From NCBI RefSeq assembly GCF_023953965.1, contig NZ_JAMLIX010000001.1, forward strand, positions 620,001 through 684,000: a stretch of DNA of 64,000 nt, written 5' to 3'. Both the position numbers and the translations under genes were made by a program. The notes under the pieces are model-generated. The model was not told the DNA's origin, did no database searches, and saw only the letters and a program-made list of their open reading frames with translations. This DNA comes from Bosea sp. (in: a-proteobacteria) (lineage in GTDB: Bacteria; Pseudomonadota; Alphaproteobacteria; Rhizobiales; Beijerinckiaceae). Of the stretch, positions 45,300-54,517 are shown piece after piece. How positions within the stretch are numbered: the first letter of the stretch is position 1; each line of letters begins with the position of its first letter.

Positions 45300-45384
45300 A
45301 TAGCGGCGGGTCCCGACCGGCAGGCTAGCCGGCTGCCGGAAGCGTTGCAACGCCAATTGATCCGGCCGCGCGCGCCCCGTATTC

Positions 45385-45400
45385 CTCTTGTCGACAAGAG
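45385..45400. promoter_or_regulatory. GntR operator before the hydroxyproline-cluster regulator
   Basis: CTCTTGTCGACAAGAG is a perfect 16-bp palindrome that ends eight bases before the GntR start codon, covering its ribosome binding site. A second TTGTCGACAA (46136-46145) precedes the next gene. Both fit autoregulation and operon control by the GntR protein. Confidence 0.75.
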
Positions 45401-45408
45401 GATTCCGC

Positions 45409-46119
45409 ATGGCCACCGTGAAGACCCCGGCAACCGCCATCCCAGAGCGCAGGCGCGGCTCGGGGGTGAAGTTCGTCTACGATCTGCTGCGCGACGAGAT
45501 CCTCGATCTCGTCCTGCCGCCCGGCAGCCCGATCGACGAGGTCCAGCTCGCCGAGCGCTTCCAGATGTCGCGCACCCCGATCCGCGAGGCGCTGGTCAGG
45601 CTGGCGGGCGAGGGGCTGATCGACACGCTGCCGAACCGCTCGACGATGGTCGCCAGTCTCGACTTCCTCAACATGGCGCCCTTCTTCGACGCGCTGACGC
45701 TGATGTACCGGGTGACGACCCAGCTCGCCGCACAGAACCACAGGCGGGAGGATCTGGCGGCGATCCGGGCCCGGCAGGCTGAATTCGCCGCCGCGGTGAA
45801 GGCGCAGGACGCGCTGGCGATGATCGCCACCAACGCCGCCTTCCATGCCGCGATCGCGGAGGCCGGGCGCAACCCCTATTTCAACGGCCTGTTCAGCCGC
45901 CTCCTCGACGAGGGCCGCCGCTTCCTCAGGCTCTACTACCAGTCCTATGACGACCGGCTGCCGCAGCGCTTCGTCGACGAGCACGAGGCGATGATCGCCG
46001 CGATCGTGGCCCGCGACACCGCGCTCGCCGACAGCCTCGGCAAAGCCCACGCCGAACAGATCATCCAGCAGATCCAGAAGCTTATGCTCGGCGAGGAAAG
46101 GCTCGACATCGCCCTCTGA
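45409..46119 (+). CDS. GntR-family regulator (FadR/VanR subfamily) of the hydroxyproline cluster
   Basis: ATG 45409 (MATVKTPATAIPERR) gives 236 residues. The winged helix-turn-helix is YDLLRDEILDLVLPPGSPID through SRTPIREALVRLAGEGLI. The FCD-type ligand domain follows with helices carrying the metal-binding His pattern (NAAFHAAIAEAGRN and HEAMIAAIVARD). It precedes genes for hydroxyproline degradation. It probably represses them until the inducer appears. Confidence 0.88.
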   Translation: MATVKTPATAIPERRRGSGVKFVYDLLRDEILDLVLPPGSPIDEVQLAERFQMSRTPIREALVRLAGEGLIDTLPNRSTMVASLDFLNMAPFFDALTLMYRVTTQLAAQNHRREDLAAIRARQAEFAAAVKAQDALAMIATNAAFHAAIAEAGRNPYFNGLFSRLLDEGRRFLRLYYQSYDDRLPQRFVDEHEAMIAAIVARDTALADSLGKAHAEQIIQQIQKLMLGEERLDIAL

Positions 46120-46135
46120 GATTCTTGCGTAATTC

Positions 46136-46145
46136 TTGTCGACAA
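46136..46145. promoter_or_regulatory. Second GntR operator, before the hydroxyproline operon
   Basis: TTGTCGACAA matches the core of the palindrome at 45385-45400 and lies 104 bases before the DapA-like gene, in its probable promoter. Confidence 0.65.
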
Positions 46146-46249
46146 ATAATATGCAGCGCGCTATAACAAGCTCGGGAGGGAGCGCGCCGCATCGCCATCG
46201 CAGAGGCGGCGGGGTCTCCGCAGCAACGACAGCCAGAAGGAGAGGCAAG

Positions 46250-47212
46250 ATGAAGGCCAAGATTTTTTCCGGCGTGATCCCCGCGCTGATGACCCCTTGC
46301 AAGGCGGACCGCACGCCCGATTTCGACGGGCTGGTGCGCAAGGGCAAGGAACTGATCGCGGCGGGCATGTCCGCGGTGGTCTATTGCGGCTCGATGGGTG
46401 ACTGGCCGCTGCTCACCGACGCGGAGCGCATGGAAGGCGTCGAGCGACTGGTGAAGGCCGGCATCCCGGTCATCGTCGGCACCGGCGCGGTCAACACCGC
46501 CGTGGCCGTGGCGCATGCCGCGCACGCCCGGAAGGTCGGCGCCCAGGGCCTGATGGTGATCCCGCGCGTCCTCTCGCGCGCAACCGTCGTCGCCGCCCAG
46601 AAGGCTCACTTCAAGGCGATCCTCTCCGCCGCCCCCGATCTGCCGGCGGTGATCTACAACAGCCCCTATTACGGCTACGCCACCCGCGCCGACCTGTTCT
46701 TCGCGCTGCGCGCCGAGCACCCGAACCTGATCGGCTTCAAGGAGTTCGGCGGCGCCGACGACATGCGCTACGCGGCCGAGAACATCACCAGCCGCGACGA
46801 CGACGTCTCGCTGATGATCGGCATCGACACCACCGTCGTCCACGGCTACGTCAACTGCGGCGCGACCGGGGCGATCACCGGCATCGGCAACGTGCTGCCG
46901 AAGGAAGTGCTGCATCTGTGCGCGCTGTCGGTGGCCGCAGCCGCCGGCGACGCCACCGCGCGCCGCCGCGCGCTGGAGCTGGAGCAGGCGCTCGGCGTGC
47001 TCTCCTCCTTCGATGCGGGCCCTGACCTCGTCCTCTACTTCAAGCATATGATGGTGATGAAGGGCGACAAGGAATACACCCTGCACTTCAACGAGACCGA
47101 TGCCTTGACCGACAGCCAGCGCGGCTATTGCGAAGCCCAGCTCAAGCTGTTCGACGCCTGGTATGCCGACTGGTCGAAAGAGGCGGACGCCGCGCGCAAG
47201 CACGCCGCCTGA
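46250..47212 (+). CDS. DapA-family 1-pyrroline-4-hydroxy-2-carboxylate deaminase
   Basis: ATG 46250 (MKAKIFSGVIPALM) follows GAAGGAGAGGCAAG and gives 320 residues. The Schiff-base lysine is K164 (IGFKEFGG) and Y136 (IYNSPYYG) is kept. Its position with a GntR regulator, an FAD amino-acid oxidase and a proline-racemase-type epimerase points to the HypD reaction of hydroxyproline degradation, giving alpha-ketoglutarate semialdehyde. The dehydrogenase for the last step is not in this window. Confidence 0.85.
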   Translation: MKAKIFSGVIPALMTPCKADRTPDFDGLVRKGKELIAAGMSAVVYCGSMGDWPLLTDAERMEGVERLVKAGIPVIVGTGAVNTAVAVAHAAHARKVGAQGLMVIPRVLSRATVVAAQKAHFKAILSAAPDLPAVIYNSPYYGYATRADLFFALRAEHPNLIGFKEFGGADDMRYAAENITSRDDDVSLMIGIDTTVVHGYVNCGATGAITGIGNVLPKEVLHLCALSVAAAAGDATARRRALELEQALGVLSSFDAGPDLVLYFKHMMVMKGDKEYTLHFNETDALTDSQRGYCEAQLKLFDAWYADWSKEADAARKHAA

Positions 47213-47292
47213 TCGCGGCGGCATCCGCCATGACGCCTGATCCCGGACCGATTCCCCGGCCCGGGTCGAAACCCTGCGAAGCGTAACCGCTG

Positions 47293-48534
47293 ATGGCCAC
47301 TCCCGATGTCATCGTCATAGGCGCCGGCGTGGTCGGCCTCTCCGCCGCGATCGCGGCGCAGGGGCGCGGCCTCACGGTCACCGTCGTGGATCGCGAGGGA
47401 CCGGCGGCGGGCGCCTCGGCGGGGAACGCCGGCGCCTTCGCCTTCACCGACATCCTGCCGCTCGCCTCGCCCGGCATCCTGCGCAAGGCGCCGAAATGGC
47501 TGCTCGACCCGCTCGGGCCGCTCTCGGTGCCGCCGGCCTATGCGCTCAGCATCGCGCCCTGGATGTTCCGCTTCTGGCGGGCCTGCTCGCCCGCCCGCGT
47601 GGCGCAGTCGACCGCGGCCCAGACCGCGCTGATGGATCTGTCCAAGGCCGAGCTCGAGCCTTTCCTGCACGAGACCGGCACCTTCGCCATGCTGCGCAAG
47701 GAGGGCAACCTCCAGGTCTATGAAGGCGAGGCCGAGCTGAAGGCGTCGCTCCCCGGCTGGCAGGCCCGCGAGGAGCACGGCATCGACTTCCGCCATCTCG
47801 ACGCCGCCGGCATGGCCGAGATCCAGCCCGGCCTCGCGCCGCGCTTCACCCACGGCACCTTCACCCCCGGCTGGTATTCGATCGCCGATCCGAAGCTCTA
47901 CACGCTCGCCCTCGCCGAGGCCTTCCGCGCCCGCGGCGGCACGATCGAGCAGGCGGAGGTCGTGAGCCTTGCGCCGCGCGGCGAGGCCATCGCGCTCGGC
48001 ACGCATGACGGCCGCACGCGGGAGGCGGGGCGCATCGTGCTTGCCGCCGGGGCCTTCTCGCACCGCATCGCGCTGAGCCTCGGCGAGCGCATCCCGCTCG
48101 AAACCGAGCGCGGCTACAACACGACGCTGCCGCCCGACGCCTTCGACCTGAGGACGCAGGTGACCTTCGGCGGCCACGGCTTCGTCGTCAGCCGGCTGTC
48201 GAGCGGCATCCGCGTCGGCGGCGCGGTCGAGCTCGGCGGGCTCAAGCTGCCGCCGAACTTCCGCCGCTCGGAGGCGATGCTGGCCAAGGCCCGCGCCTTC
48301 CTGCCGGGCCTGAAGCCCGAGGGCGGCGTGCAGTGGATGGGCTTTCGCCCCTCGCTGCCGGACAGCCTGCCGGCGATCGGACGGGCGCGGGCGACGCCGC
48401 GCGTCGTCCACGCCTTCGGCCACGGCCATCTCGGCCTGACGCAAGCGGCCGGCACCGCCCGCCTCGTCGCGGACCTCTTGACCGGCCGGGCGCCCGCCAT
48501 CGACATCGCAGCCTTTTCCCCCCAGCGCTTCTGA
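47293..48534 (+). CDS. FAD-dependent D-amino-acid (D-hydroxyproline) oxidoreductase
   Basis: The 413-residue DAO-type flavoprotein begins with the FAD-binding VIVIGAGVVGLSAAIAAQ and has the late GHGHLGLTQAAGTARLVADL end typical of DadA-like enzymes. In this cluster it most likely oxidises cis-4-hydroxy-D-proline (HypO). It lies 80 bases after the deaminase gene and 13 bases before the epimerase gene, so all three form one operon. Confidence 0.9.
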   Translation: MATPDVIVIGAGVVGLSAAIAAQGRGLTVTVVDREGPAAGASAGNAGAFAFTDILPLASPGILRKAPKWLLDPLGPLSVPPAYALSIAPWMFRFWRACSPARVAQSTAAQTALMDLSKAELEPFLHETGTFAMLRKEGNLQVYEGEAELKASLPGWQAREEHGIDFRHLDAAGMAEIQPGLAPRFTHGTFTPGWYSIADPKLYTLALAEAFRARGGTIEQAEVVSLAPRGEAIALGTHDGRTREAGRIVLAAGAFSHRIALSLGERIPLETERGYNTTLPPDAFDLRTQVTFGGHGFVVSRLSSGIRVGGAVELGGLKLPPNFRRSEAMLAKARAFLPGLKPEGGVQWMGFRPSLPDSLPAIGRARATPRVVHAFGHGHLGLTQAAGTARLVADLLTGRAPAIDIAAFSPQRF

Positions 48535-48547
48535 GAGGCGTCAAGCC

Positions 48548-49549
48548 ATGGCCAGCCATACCTTCTCCTGCATCGACGGGCACACCTGCGGCAATCCGGT
48601 GCGCCTGGTCTCCGGCGGCGGACCGCGGCTGGAAGGCGCCACCATGCTGGAGAAGCGCGCGCATTTCCTGCGCGAGTTCGACTGGATCCGCACCGGGCTG
48701 ATGTTCGAGCCGCGCGGCCACGACATGATGTCGGGCTCGATCCTCTACCCGCCGACACGGCCCGACTGCGACGTCGCGGTGCTGTTCATCGAGACCTCGG
48801 GCTGCCTGCCGATGTGCGGCCACGGCACCATCGGCACCATCACCATGGGCATCGAGAACGGGCTGATCACCCCGCGCGAGCCAGGCCGGCTCTCGATCGA
48901 CGCGCCGGCCGGCAAGGTCGATATCAGCTATCGCCAGGAGGGCCGCTTCGTCGAGGAGGTGCGCCTGACCAACGTGCCGGGCTTCCTCCATGCCGAGGGG
49001 CTGACGGCCGAGGTCGAGGGGCTCGGCGAGATCGTCGTCGACGTCGCCTATGGCGGCAATTTCTACGCCATCGTCGAGCCGCAGAAGAATTTCCGCGACA
49101 TGGCCGACCATACCGCCGGCGAGCTGATCGGCTGGTCGCCGAAGCTGCGCGCCGCGCTCAACGCGAAATACGAATTCGTCCACCCCGAGCACCCCGAGAT
49201 CAAGGGGCTCAGCCATATCCAGTGGACCGGCAAAGCGACGAAGCCTGAGGCCCATGCCCGCAACGCGGTGTTCTACGGCGACAAGGCGATCGACCGCTCG
49301 CCCTGCGGCACCGGCACCTCGGCCCGCATGGCCCAGCTCGCCGCCAAGGGCAAGCTCGCGGTCGGCGACGCGTTCGTGCACGAATCGATCATCGGCTCGC
49401 TGTTCAAGGGCCGCGTCGAGGCGGCGGCGACCGTGGCGGACCGCCCGGCGATCATCCCCTCCATCGCCGGCTGGGCGCGGATGACCGGCTACAACACCAT
49501 CTTCATCGACGACCGCGACCCCTTCGCCCACGGCTTCGTCGTCGCCTGA
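48548..49549 (+). CDS. 4-hydroxyproline epimerase (proline racemase family)
   Basis: The 333-residue protein has both catalytic cysteines: C90 in PMCGHGTIG and C253 in RSPCGTGTSAR. Cysteine at both positions marks a racemase/epimerase rather than a dehydratase (which has Thr). It converts trans-4-hydroxy-L-proline to the cis-D form, feeding the oxidoreductase gene just upstream. It completes the first three hydroxyproline-degradation steps. Confidence 0.93.
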   Translation: MASHTFSCIDGHTCGNPVRLVSGGGPRLEGATMLEKRAHFLREFDWIRTGLMFEPRGHDMMSGSILYPPTRPDCDVAVLFIETSGCLPMCGHGTIGTITMGIENGLITPREPGRLSIDAPAGKVDISYRQEGRFVEEVRLTNVPGFLHAEGLTAEVEGLGEIVVDVAYGGNFYAIVEPQKNFRDMADHTAGELIGWSPKLRAALNAKYEFVHPEHPEIKGLSHIQWTGKATKPEAHARNAVFYGDKAIDRSPCGTGTSARMAQLAAKGKLAVGDAFVHESIIGSLFKGRVEAAATVADRPAIIPSIAGWARMTGYNTIFIDDRDPFAHGFVVA

Positions 49550-49564
49550 GGGCAAGCGCGCCCG

Positions 49565-50302
49565 TCAGTCGGCGCCGGGCTCCCGGCGGATCAGGAAGAG
49601 CGCGGCGCCTGCGCTCATCAGTGCGAGGCAGAACCAGGTCAGCGCGTAGACCAGATGCGCGTTGCGGAAAGCGACCTGCGTCATGCCGCCCTGCGGCAGC
49701 GGGCCGGGTTCCGTCGCCGCATCGGCATCGATGAAATAGGGCGCGACCGTGCCGAGCCCATGCGCGGCGGCGATTGCCGCGACGTCGCGCGAATACCAGC
49801 GCCCGCCGGCCGGATCGTTGGCGCGCAGGAAGCCGCCGCCGGGCTCGCTCAACCGCATGAGCCCGACCACCCGCGCCGGCTCGCCGGCAACCTCGCGCCG
49901 CAGCGCGGGCGCACGCTCGGCCTCCGGCACGAAGCCGCGATTGACCATGACGGTGAAGCCTGAATCGCTCAGCAACGGCGCGAGCACCCAGAAACCCGGT
50001 CCGCGTTCGGTCACCGCCATCACCAGCGTCTCGGGTGCATCGCGATAGCGGCCTTGCAGGGCGACGCGGCGGTATTCGTCGGAGGCTGCGCCAATCCCGC
50101 CCCAGGCGGCTGGCCCGGGCGCGGCGACGGGCGGGGCATGGATGCGCGCCTCGACACGGGCGATCAGGTCGAGCTTCCAGCTTCGCCGTTCGAGCTGCCA
50201 GAGGCCGAGCCCGGCAAACAGCGCCGCGCAGAGACAGAGCCCGCTCACGAAGGCGAGCCGGGCTAAGCCTCCGCCCGCCTCCGGCGACACGGCCCGACTC
50301 AC
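49565..50302 (-). CDS. SURF1-family assembly protein
   Basis: A GTG at 50302 overlaps the cyoD stop (GTGA) and gives 245 residues. Two membrane segments frame the protein (near residues 15-35, with GLGLWQLERRSWK, and near the C-terminus, with NAHLVYALTWFCLALMSAG). SURF1 proteins help insert heme in heme-copper oxidases. It is the last gene of the cyoABCD operon, so it serves a quinol oxidase here. Confidence 0.9.
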   Translation of the reverse strand: MSRAVSPEAGGGLARLAFVSGLCLCAALFAGLGLWQLERRSWKLDLIARVEARIHAPPVAAPGPAAWGGIGAASDEYRRVALQGRYRDAPETLVMAVTERGPGFWVLAPLLSDSGFTVMVNRGFVPEAERAPALRREVAGEPARVVGLMRLSEPGGGFLRANDPAGGRWYSRDVAAIAAAHGLGTVAPYFIDADAATEPGPLPQGGMTQVAFRNAHLVYALTWFCLALMSAGAALFLIRREPGAD

Positions 50303-50646
50303 ATCCGGTGCATCTCCGGCATCATATTGGCGTTGAGGTGGTACATCACCCATAGCGAGCCGGCGAGCACGATCCCCACGACGACGAGGGTGAAGATCAG
50401 CCCCATCAGGTTCCAGCCGCCCTCGGAGCGGCCGTTCACATGCAGGAAAAATACCATGTGGACGACGATCTGCACGGCCGCGAAAGCCATGATCGCAAAC
50501 GCGGTCAGCGTCGCGCTGCCGAGCACGTCGTTCATGACCAGCCAGAACGGGATCGCGGTCAGCACGACCGAGAGCAGGAAGCCGGTGACGTAGCCACCGA
50601 GGCTGCCATGCGGGAGCTGATCGGTGTGGTTCCCGTTCTCGCTCAT
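50299..50646 (-). CDS. cyoD: Cytochrome bo3 quinol oxidase subunit IV
   Basis: Start at 50646 (MSENGNHTDQLPHGSLGGY) gives 115 residues with three membrane segments, the normal CyoD layout. Its start overlaps the cyoC stop (ATGA). The longer open frame over cyoC is only a shadow. Confidence 0.93.
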   Translation of the reverse strand: MSENGNHTDQLPHGSLGGYVTGFLLSVVLTAIPFWLVMNDVLGSATLTAFAIMAFAAVQIVVHMVFFLHVNGRSEGGWNLMGLIFTLVVVGIVLAGSLWVMYHLNANMMPEMHRM

Positions 50647-51269
50647 TTCAGCACGCCCATCAGGTAGACGAAGGTGAAGACGCCGATCCAGATGACGTCG
50701 AGGAAGTGCCAGAACAGGCTCAGGCACAGCAGGCGCCGGCGGTTCGCCGCGATCAGCCCGCGCTGCGAGACCTGCACCATCAGCACGGTGAGCCAGATCA
50801 GGCCGAAGGTGACGTGCAGCCCATGCGTGCCGACCAGCGTGAAGAAGGCGGACAGGAAGGCGCTGCGCATCGGCGTCGCGCCCTCGCCGATCAGATGCGC
50901 GAACTCGTAGAGCTCGATCGCCAGGAAGGCGAGGCCGAAGAGGCCGGTGACGATCAGCCAGCCCTGCATCGCCGCCTGCCGGCCCTTGTCCATCGCCAGC
51001 ATGGCGAAGCCATAGGTGATCGAGGAGAACAGCAGCATGGCGGTGTTGACCGCCACCAGCCTGAGGTCGAACAGGTCGGCGCCGGACGGCCCGGCCGCGT
51101 AATTGCGCCCGAGCACGCCGAAGGTCGCGAAGAGGACCGCGAAGACCAGGCAGTCGCTCATCAGATAGAGCCAGAAGCCGAGCATGGTGGCGCCGCCGGA
51201 ATGGGCGTGCTCTTCTTGCGTGACGTAGAACGCCGGAACGCTTGCGGCTTGTGCTTTCGCCCTCGCCAT
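50643..51269 (-). CDS. cyoC: Cytochrome bo3 quinol oxidase subunit III
   Basis: The 208-residue protein has five membrane segments and CyoC motifs: EEHAHSGGATMLGFWLYLMS near the start and VGTHGLHVTFGLIWL later. It belongs to the heme-copper oxidase complex in the inner membrane and lies two bases from cyoB. Confidence 0.95.
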   Translation of the reverse strand: MARAKAQAASVPAFYVTQEEHAHSGGATMLGFWLYLMSDCLVFAVLFATFGVLGRNYAAGPSGADLFDLRLVAVNTAMLLFSSITYGFAMLAMDKGRQAAMQGWLIVTGLFGLAFLAIELYEFAHLIGEGATPMRSAFLSAFFTLVGTHGLHVTFGLIWLTVLMVQVSQRGLIAANRRRLLCLSLFWHFLDVIWIGVFTFVYLMGVLK

Positions 51270-51271
51270 AG

Positions 51272-53272
51272 TCAGGCCCGCCCGAGTTGCCGGCTGCGGG
51301 CTTCCTCTTCCCGCAGGATCGCGTCAACGGGGATGTGGAAGTCGCGGTCGTAGTCGAAGCTGTGGAGGATCGCGGCGGCGACGACGCCGACGAAGCTCGC
51401 CGCCGCGAGCCACCAGACATACCAGATCAGCGCGAAGCCGCTAAGCGTCGCAAGGCCTGCGATGACCACGCCCGCGCCGGTGTTCCTCGGCATGTGGATC
51501 GGCCGGAAACCGCCGAGCGGGCGCCTGTAGCCGCGCTTCTTCATGTCGTCCCAGGCGTCGAGCTCATGCGTGATCGGGGTGAAGGCGAAATTATAGGCCG
51601 GCGGCGGCGAGGAGGTCGACCATTCCAGCGTGCGCCCCTGCCAGGGGTCGCCGGTCACATCGCGCAATTCCTCGCGGCGCAGGATGCTGACGCCGATCTG
51701 GATGATGAAGCAAAGGATGCCGAGCGCGATCAGCACCGCGCCAAACGCCGCGATCACGAGCCAGATCTGCAGCGAGGGGTCCTCGAAGCGGCTCAAGCGC
51801 CGCGTCACGCCCATCAGGCCCAGCACATAGAGCGGCATGAAGGCGACGTAGAAGCCGATCACCCAGAACCAGAAGGAGAGCACGCCCCAGAAGCGGTCGA
51901 GCCTGAAGCCGAAGGCTTTCGGGAACCAGTGGGCGATCGCCGCGAAGACGCCGAAGACCACGCCGCCGATGATGACGTTGTGGAAATGGGCGACCAGGAA
52001 CAGGCTGTTGTGCAGCACGAAATCGGCCGGCGGCACCGCCAGCATCACCCCGGTCATGCCGCCGATGACGAAGGTCAGCATGAAGGCGACGAGCCACATC
52101 ATCGGCAGCTCGAAGCGGATGCGGCCGCGATACATCGTGAACAGCCAGTTGAAGATCTTCGCACCCGTCGGGATCGAGATGATCATCGTCGTGATGCCGA
52201 AGAAGGAGTTCACGCTGGCGCCCGAGCCCATCGTGAAGAAATGGTGCAGCCAGACGAGATAGGACAGGATGGTGATCACCACCGTCGCATAGACCATCGA
52301 TGCATAGCCGAAGAGGCGCTTGCCGCAGAAGGTCGCGGCGACCTCGGAATAGACGCCGAAGATCGGCAGGATCAGGATGTAGACCTCCGGGTGGCCCCAG
52401 ATCCAGATCAGGTTCACGTACATCATCGGGTTGCCGCCGAGATCGGCCGTGAAGAAATTGGTGCCGACATAGCGGTCGAGCGTCAAAAGCGCGAGCGTCG
52501 CCGCCAGGATCGGGAAGGTCGCGACGATCAGGATGTTGGTGCACAAAGCCGTCCAGGTGAAGACCGGCATCTTCATCAAGTCCATGCCGGGCGCACGCAT
52601 CTTGACGATGGTCGCGATCAGGTTGACGCCGGACAAGGTCGTGCCGACGCCGGCGATCTGCAGCGCCCAGAGATAATAGTCCATGCCCACCCCGGGCGAG
52701 AAGGCGGCCCCCGACAGCGGCGGATAGGCGAGCCAGCCCGTCCTGGCGAATTCGCCGACAAAGAGCGAGGCCATCACCAGCACGGCGCCGCCCACAGTCA
52801 TCCAGAACGAGAAGTTGTTGAGGAAGGGGAAGGCGACGTCGCGCGCGCCGATCTGGAGCGGCACGACATAGTTCATCAGCCCGGTGACGAAGGGCATCGC
52901 CACGAAGAAGATCATGATCACGCCGTGGGCGGTGAAGATCTGGTCGTAATGATGCGGCGGCAGGTAGCCATCGCTGCCGGCAAAGGCGATCGCCTGCTGG
53001 CCGCGCATCATCAGCGCGTCGGCGAAGCCGCGCAGCAGCATGATCACGCCGAGGATCATGTACATGATCCCGATCTTCTTGTGGTCGACGCTGGTGAACC
53101 ATTCCCGCCAGAGATAGCCCCAGAGCCGGTAGCGGCTGACGAGCGCGACGAGCGCGAGCCCGCCGAGGACGACAACCGCGAAGGTCCCGATCAGGATCGG
53201 CTCGTGATAGGGGATCGCCTCGAGCGTGAAGCGCCCGAACAAGAGCTTCCACCAGTCGGGATAGGAGGTCAT
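51272..53272 (-). CDS. cyoB: Cytochrome bo3 quinol oxidase subunit I
   Basis: ATG 53272 (MTSYPDWWKLLFGRFTLE) gives 666 residues. Subunit I marks: heme ligand segment IFTAHGVIMIFFVAMPFV, the CuB site WIWGHPEVYILILPIFGVYS, and HHFFTMGSGASV, then VAHFHNVIIGGVVFG. It reduces oxygen to water with ubiquinol and pumps protons. Confidence 0.97.
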   Translation of the reverse strand: MTSYPDWWKLLFGRFTLEAIPYHEPILIGTFAVVVLGGLALVALVSRYRLWGYLWREWFTSVDHKKIGIMYMILGVIMLLRGFADALMMRGQQAIAFAGSDGYLPPHHYDQIFTAHGVIMIFFVAMPFVTGLMNYVVPLQIGARDVAFPFLNNFSFWMTVGGAVLVMASLFVGEFARTGWLAYPPLSGAAFSPGVGMDYYLWALQIAGVGTTLSGVNLIATIVKMRAPGMDLMKMPVFTWTALCTNILIVATFPILAATLALLTLDRYVGTNFFTADLGGNPMMYVNLIWIWGHPEVYILILPIFGVYSEVAATFCGKRLFGYASMVYATVVITILSYLVWLHHFFTMGSGASVNSFFGITTMIISIPTGAKIFNWLFTMYRGRIRFELPMMWLVAFMLTFVIGGMTGVMLAVPPADFVLHNSLFLVAHFHNVIIGGVVFGVFAAIAHWFPKAFGFRLDRFWGVLSFWFWVIGFYVAFMPLYVLGLMGVTRRLSRFEDPSLQIWLVIAAFGAVLIALGILCFIIQIGVSILRREELRDVTGDPWQGRTLEWSTSSPPPAYNFAFTPITHELDAWDDMKKRGYRRPLGGFRPIHMPRNTGAGVVIAGLATLSGFALIWYVWWLAAASFVGVVAAAILHSFDYDRDFHIPVDAILREEEARSRQLGRA

Positions 53273-53289
53273 TTGTCCCTCGCCCCTCT

Positions 53290-54351
53290 TCAGTCGGTGC
53301 CGCGGGCGCTGATCCCCGCGGTGCCGTAGACATCGGCCGGCGTGCAGATCGCCGTCACGAAGGGCAGCGCCGGAACGGGCCGCCCGCCCCGGCGCGCGGT
53401 TTCGGCGCCTTCGAGCCGCGCGACGAGGTTGATGCCCTCCCGGCCGCCGCCGCCGCTGGCGTCCATCGCCGTCATGTCGCGCGTGCACATCCGCAGCGGA
53501 TCGACGCAGCGGTTGAGGACGGCATCGAAGAGATCGGCCGGCATGTCGCGGAAGTAGCGGACCGCCTCGCGCTCGCTCGGGCGCTCCAGCACGCGATACT
53601 CCGCCCGCCCGAGCGGGGCGCCCTTGTCGCGCGCGCCCTGCACCCAGTCGTCAAAGCCCTTCTCGTCGACGCCGCGGAAGCTGAAGCGCATGTCGGAGAA
53701 GCCGGCGCCGCTGTAATTGGCCGAGAAGCCTTCGAATTCGCCGGGATGGTTGATCACGGCGTTGAGCTTCGTCTGCATGCCGGGCATGGCGTAGATCTGG
53801 CCGGCGAGCGCGGGAATGAACAGCGAGTTCATCACCGAGGACGAGGTGATGCGGAACTCGATCGGCCGGTCGACCGGCGCCACCGCCTCGTTGAGCGAGG
53901 CGACGCCCTGCTCAGGATAGATGAACAGCCATTTCCAGTCGAGCGCCACGACCTGGACGACGAGCGGCTGTGCGTTCGCCTCGGCCACCGGCTTAGCCGC
54001 GCTGATGCGGTTCAACGGGCGATAGGGATCGAGCAGATGCGTGCCCATCCAGGTCATGGCGCCGATGACGATGATGATCAGCAGCGGCACCGACCAGATC
54101 ACCACCTCGAGCGGCAGCGAATGGTTCCAGTCGGGATCGTAGCCCGCTTTGGCCGAGGCGCGGTAGCGCCAGGCGAAGGCGACCGTCAGCGCCATCACCG
54201 GCACGATGATCAGGAGCATCAGGGCGGTCGCGGCGATGAGCAGGTTGCGCTGCTGGAGGGCGACGTCGCCGGAGGGCCCGAGCAGCACCATCTGGCAGCC
54301 GCCGAGCAGCGTAATCACGGGAAGGATCCGTAGAATTCGAAAGATTCTCAA
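53290..54351 (-). CDS. cyoA: Cytochrome bo3 quinol oxidase subunit II
   Basis: A TTG at 54351, ten bases after GGAGG, gives a 353-residue lipoprotein start (LRIFRILRILPVITLLGGC) with the lipobox ending in a cysteine about residue 19. ATG 54414 is an alternative without a good ribosome site. Two membrane segments follow, then the periplasmic cupredoxin-like domain (DWKWLFIYPEQGVASLNEA) lacking CuA ligands, as in quinol oxidases. It begins the operon cyoABCD-surf1. Confidence 0.93.
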   Translation of the reverse strand: MRIFRILRILPVITLLGGCQMVLLGPSGDVALQQRNLLIAATALMLLIIVPVMALTVAFAWRYRASAKAGYDPDWNHSLPLEVVIWSVPLLIIIVIGAMTWMGTHLLDPYRPLNRISAAKPVAEANAQPLVVQVVALDWKWLFIYPEQGVASLNEAVAPVDRPIEFRITSSSVMNSLFIPALAGQIYAMPGMQTKLNAVINHPGEFEGFSANYSGAGFSDMRFSFRGVDEKGFDDWVQGARDKGAPLGRAEYRVLERPSEREAVRYFRDMPADLFDAVLNRCVDPLRMCTRDMTAMDASGGGGREGINLVARLEGAETARRGGRPVPALPFVTAICTPADVYGTAGISARGTD

Positions 54352-54517
54352 GAGACTCGAGACCTCCCCGATCCGGGAACCGCCGTTCTCTATTCCCGTT
54401 CCCTCATAACGCATGGCAGACAATCTGTTCCATTGCGCTGGTTTGACGAGTGGCATCTATCCACCGTATCCATTTGTATGAGGCGGGGGCAAGTCCGCCA
54501 ACGAGGAAGGCGCGCTC

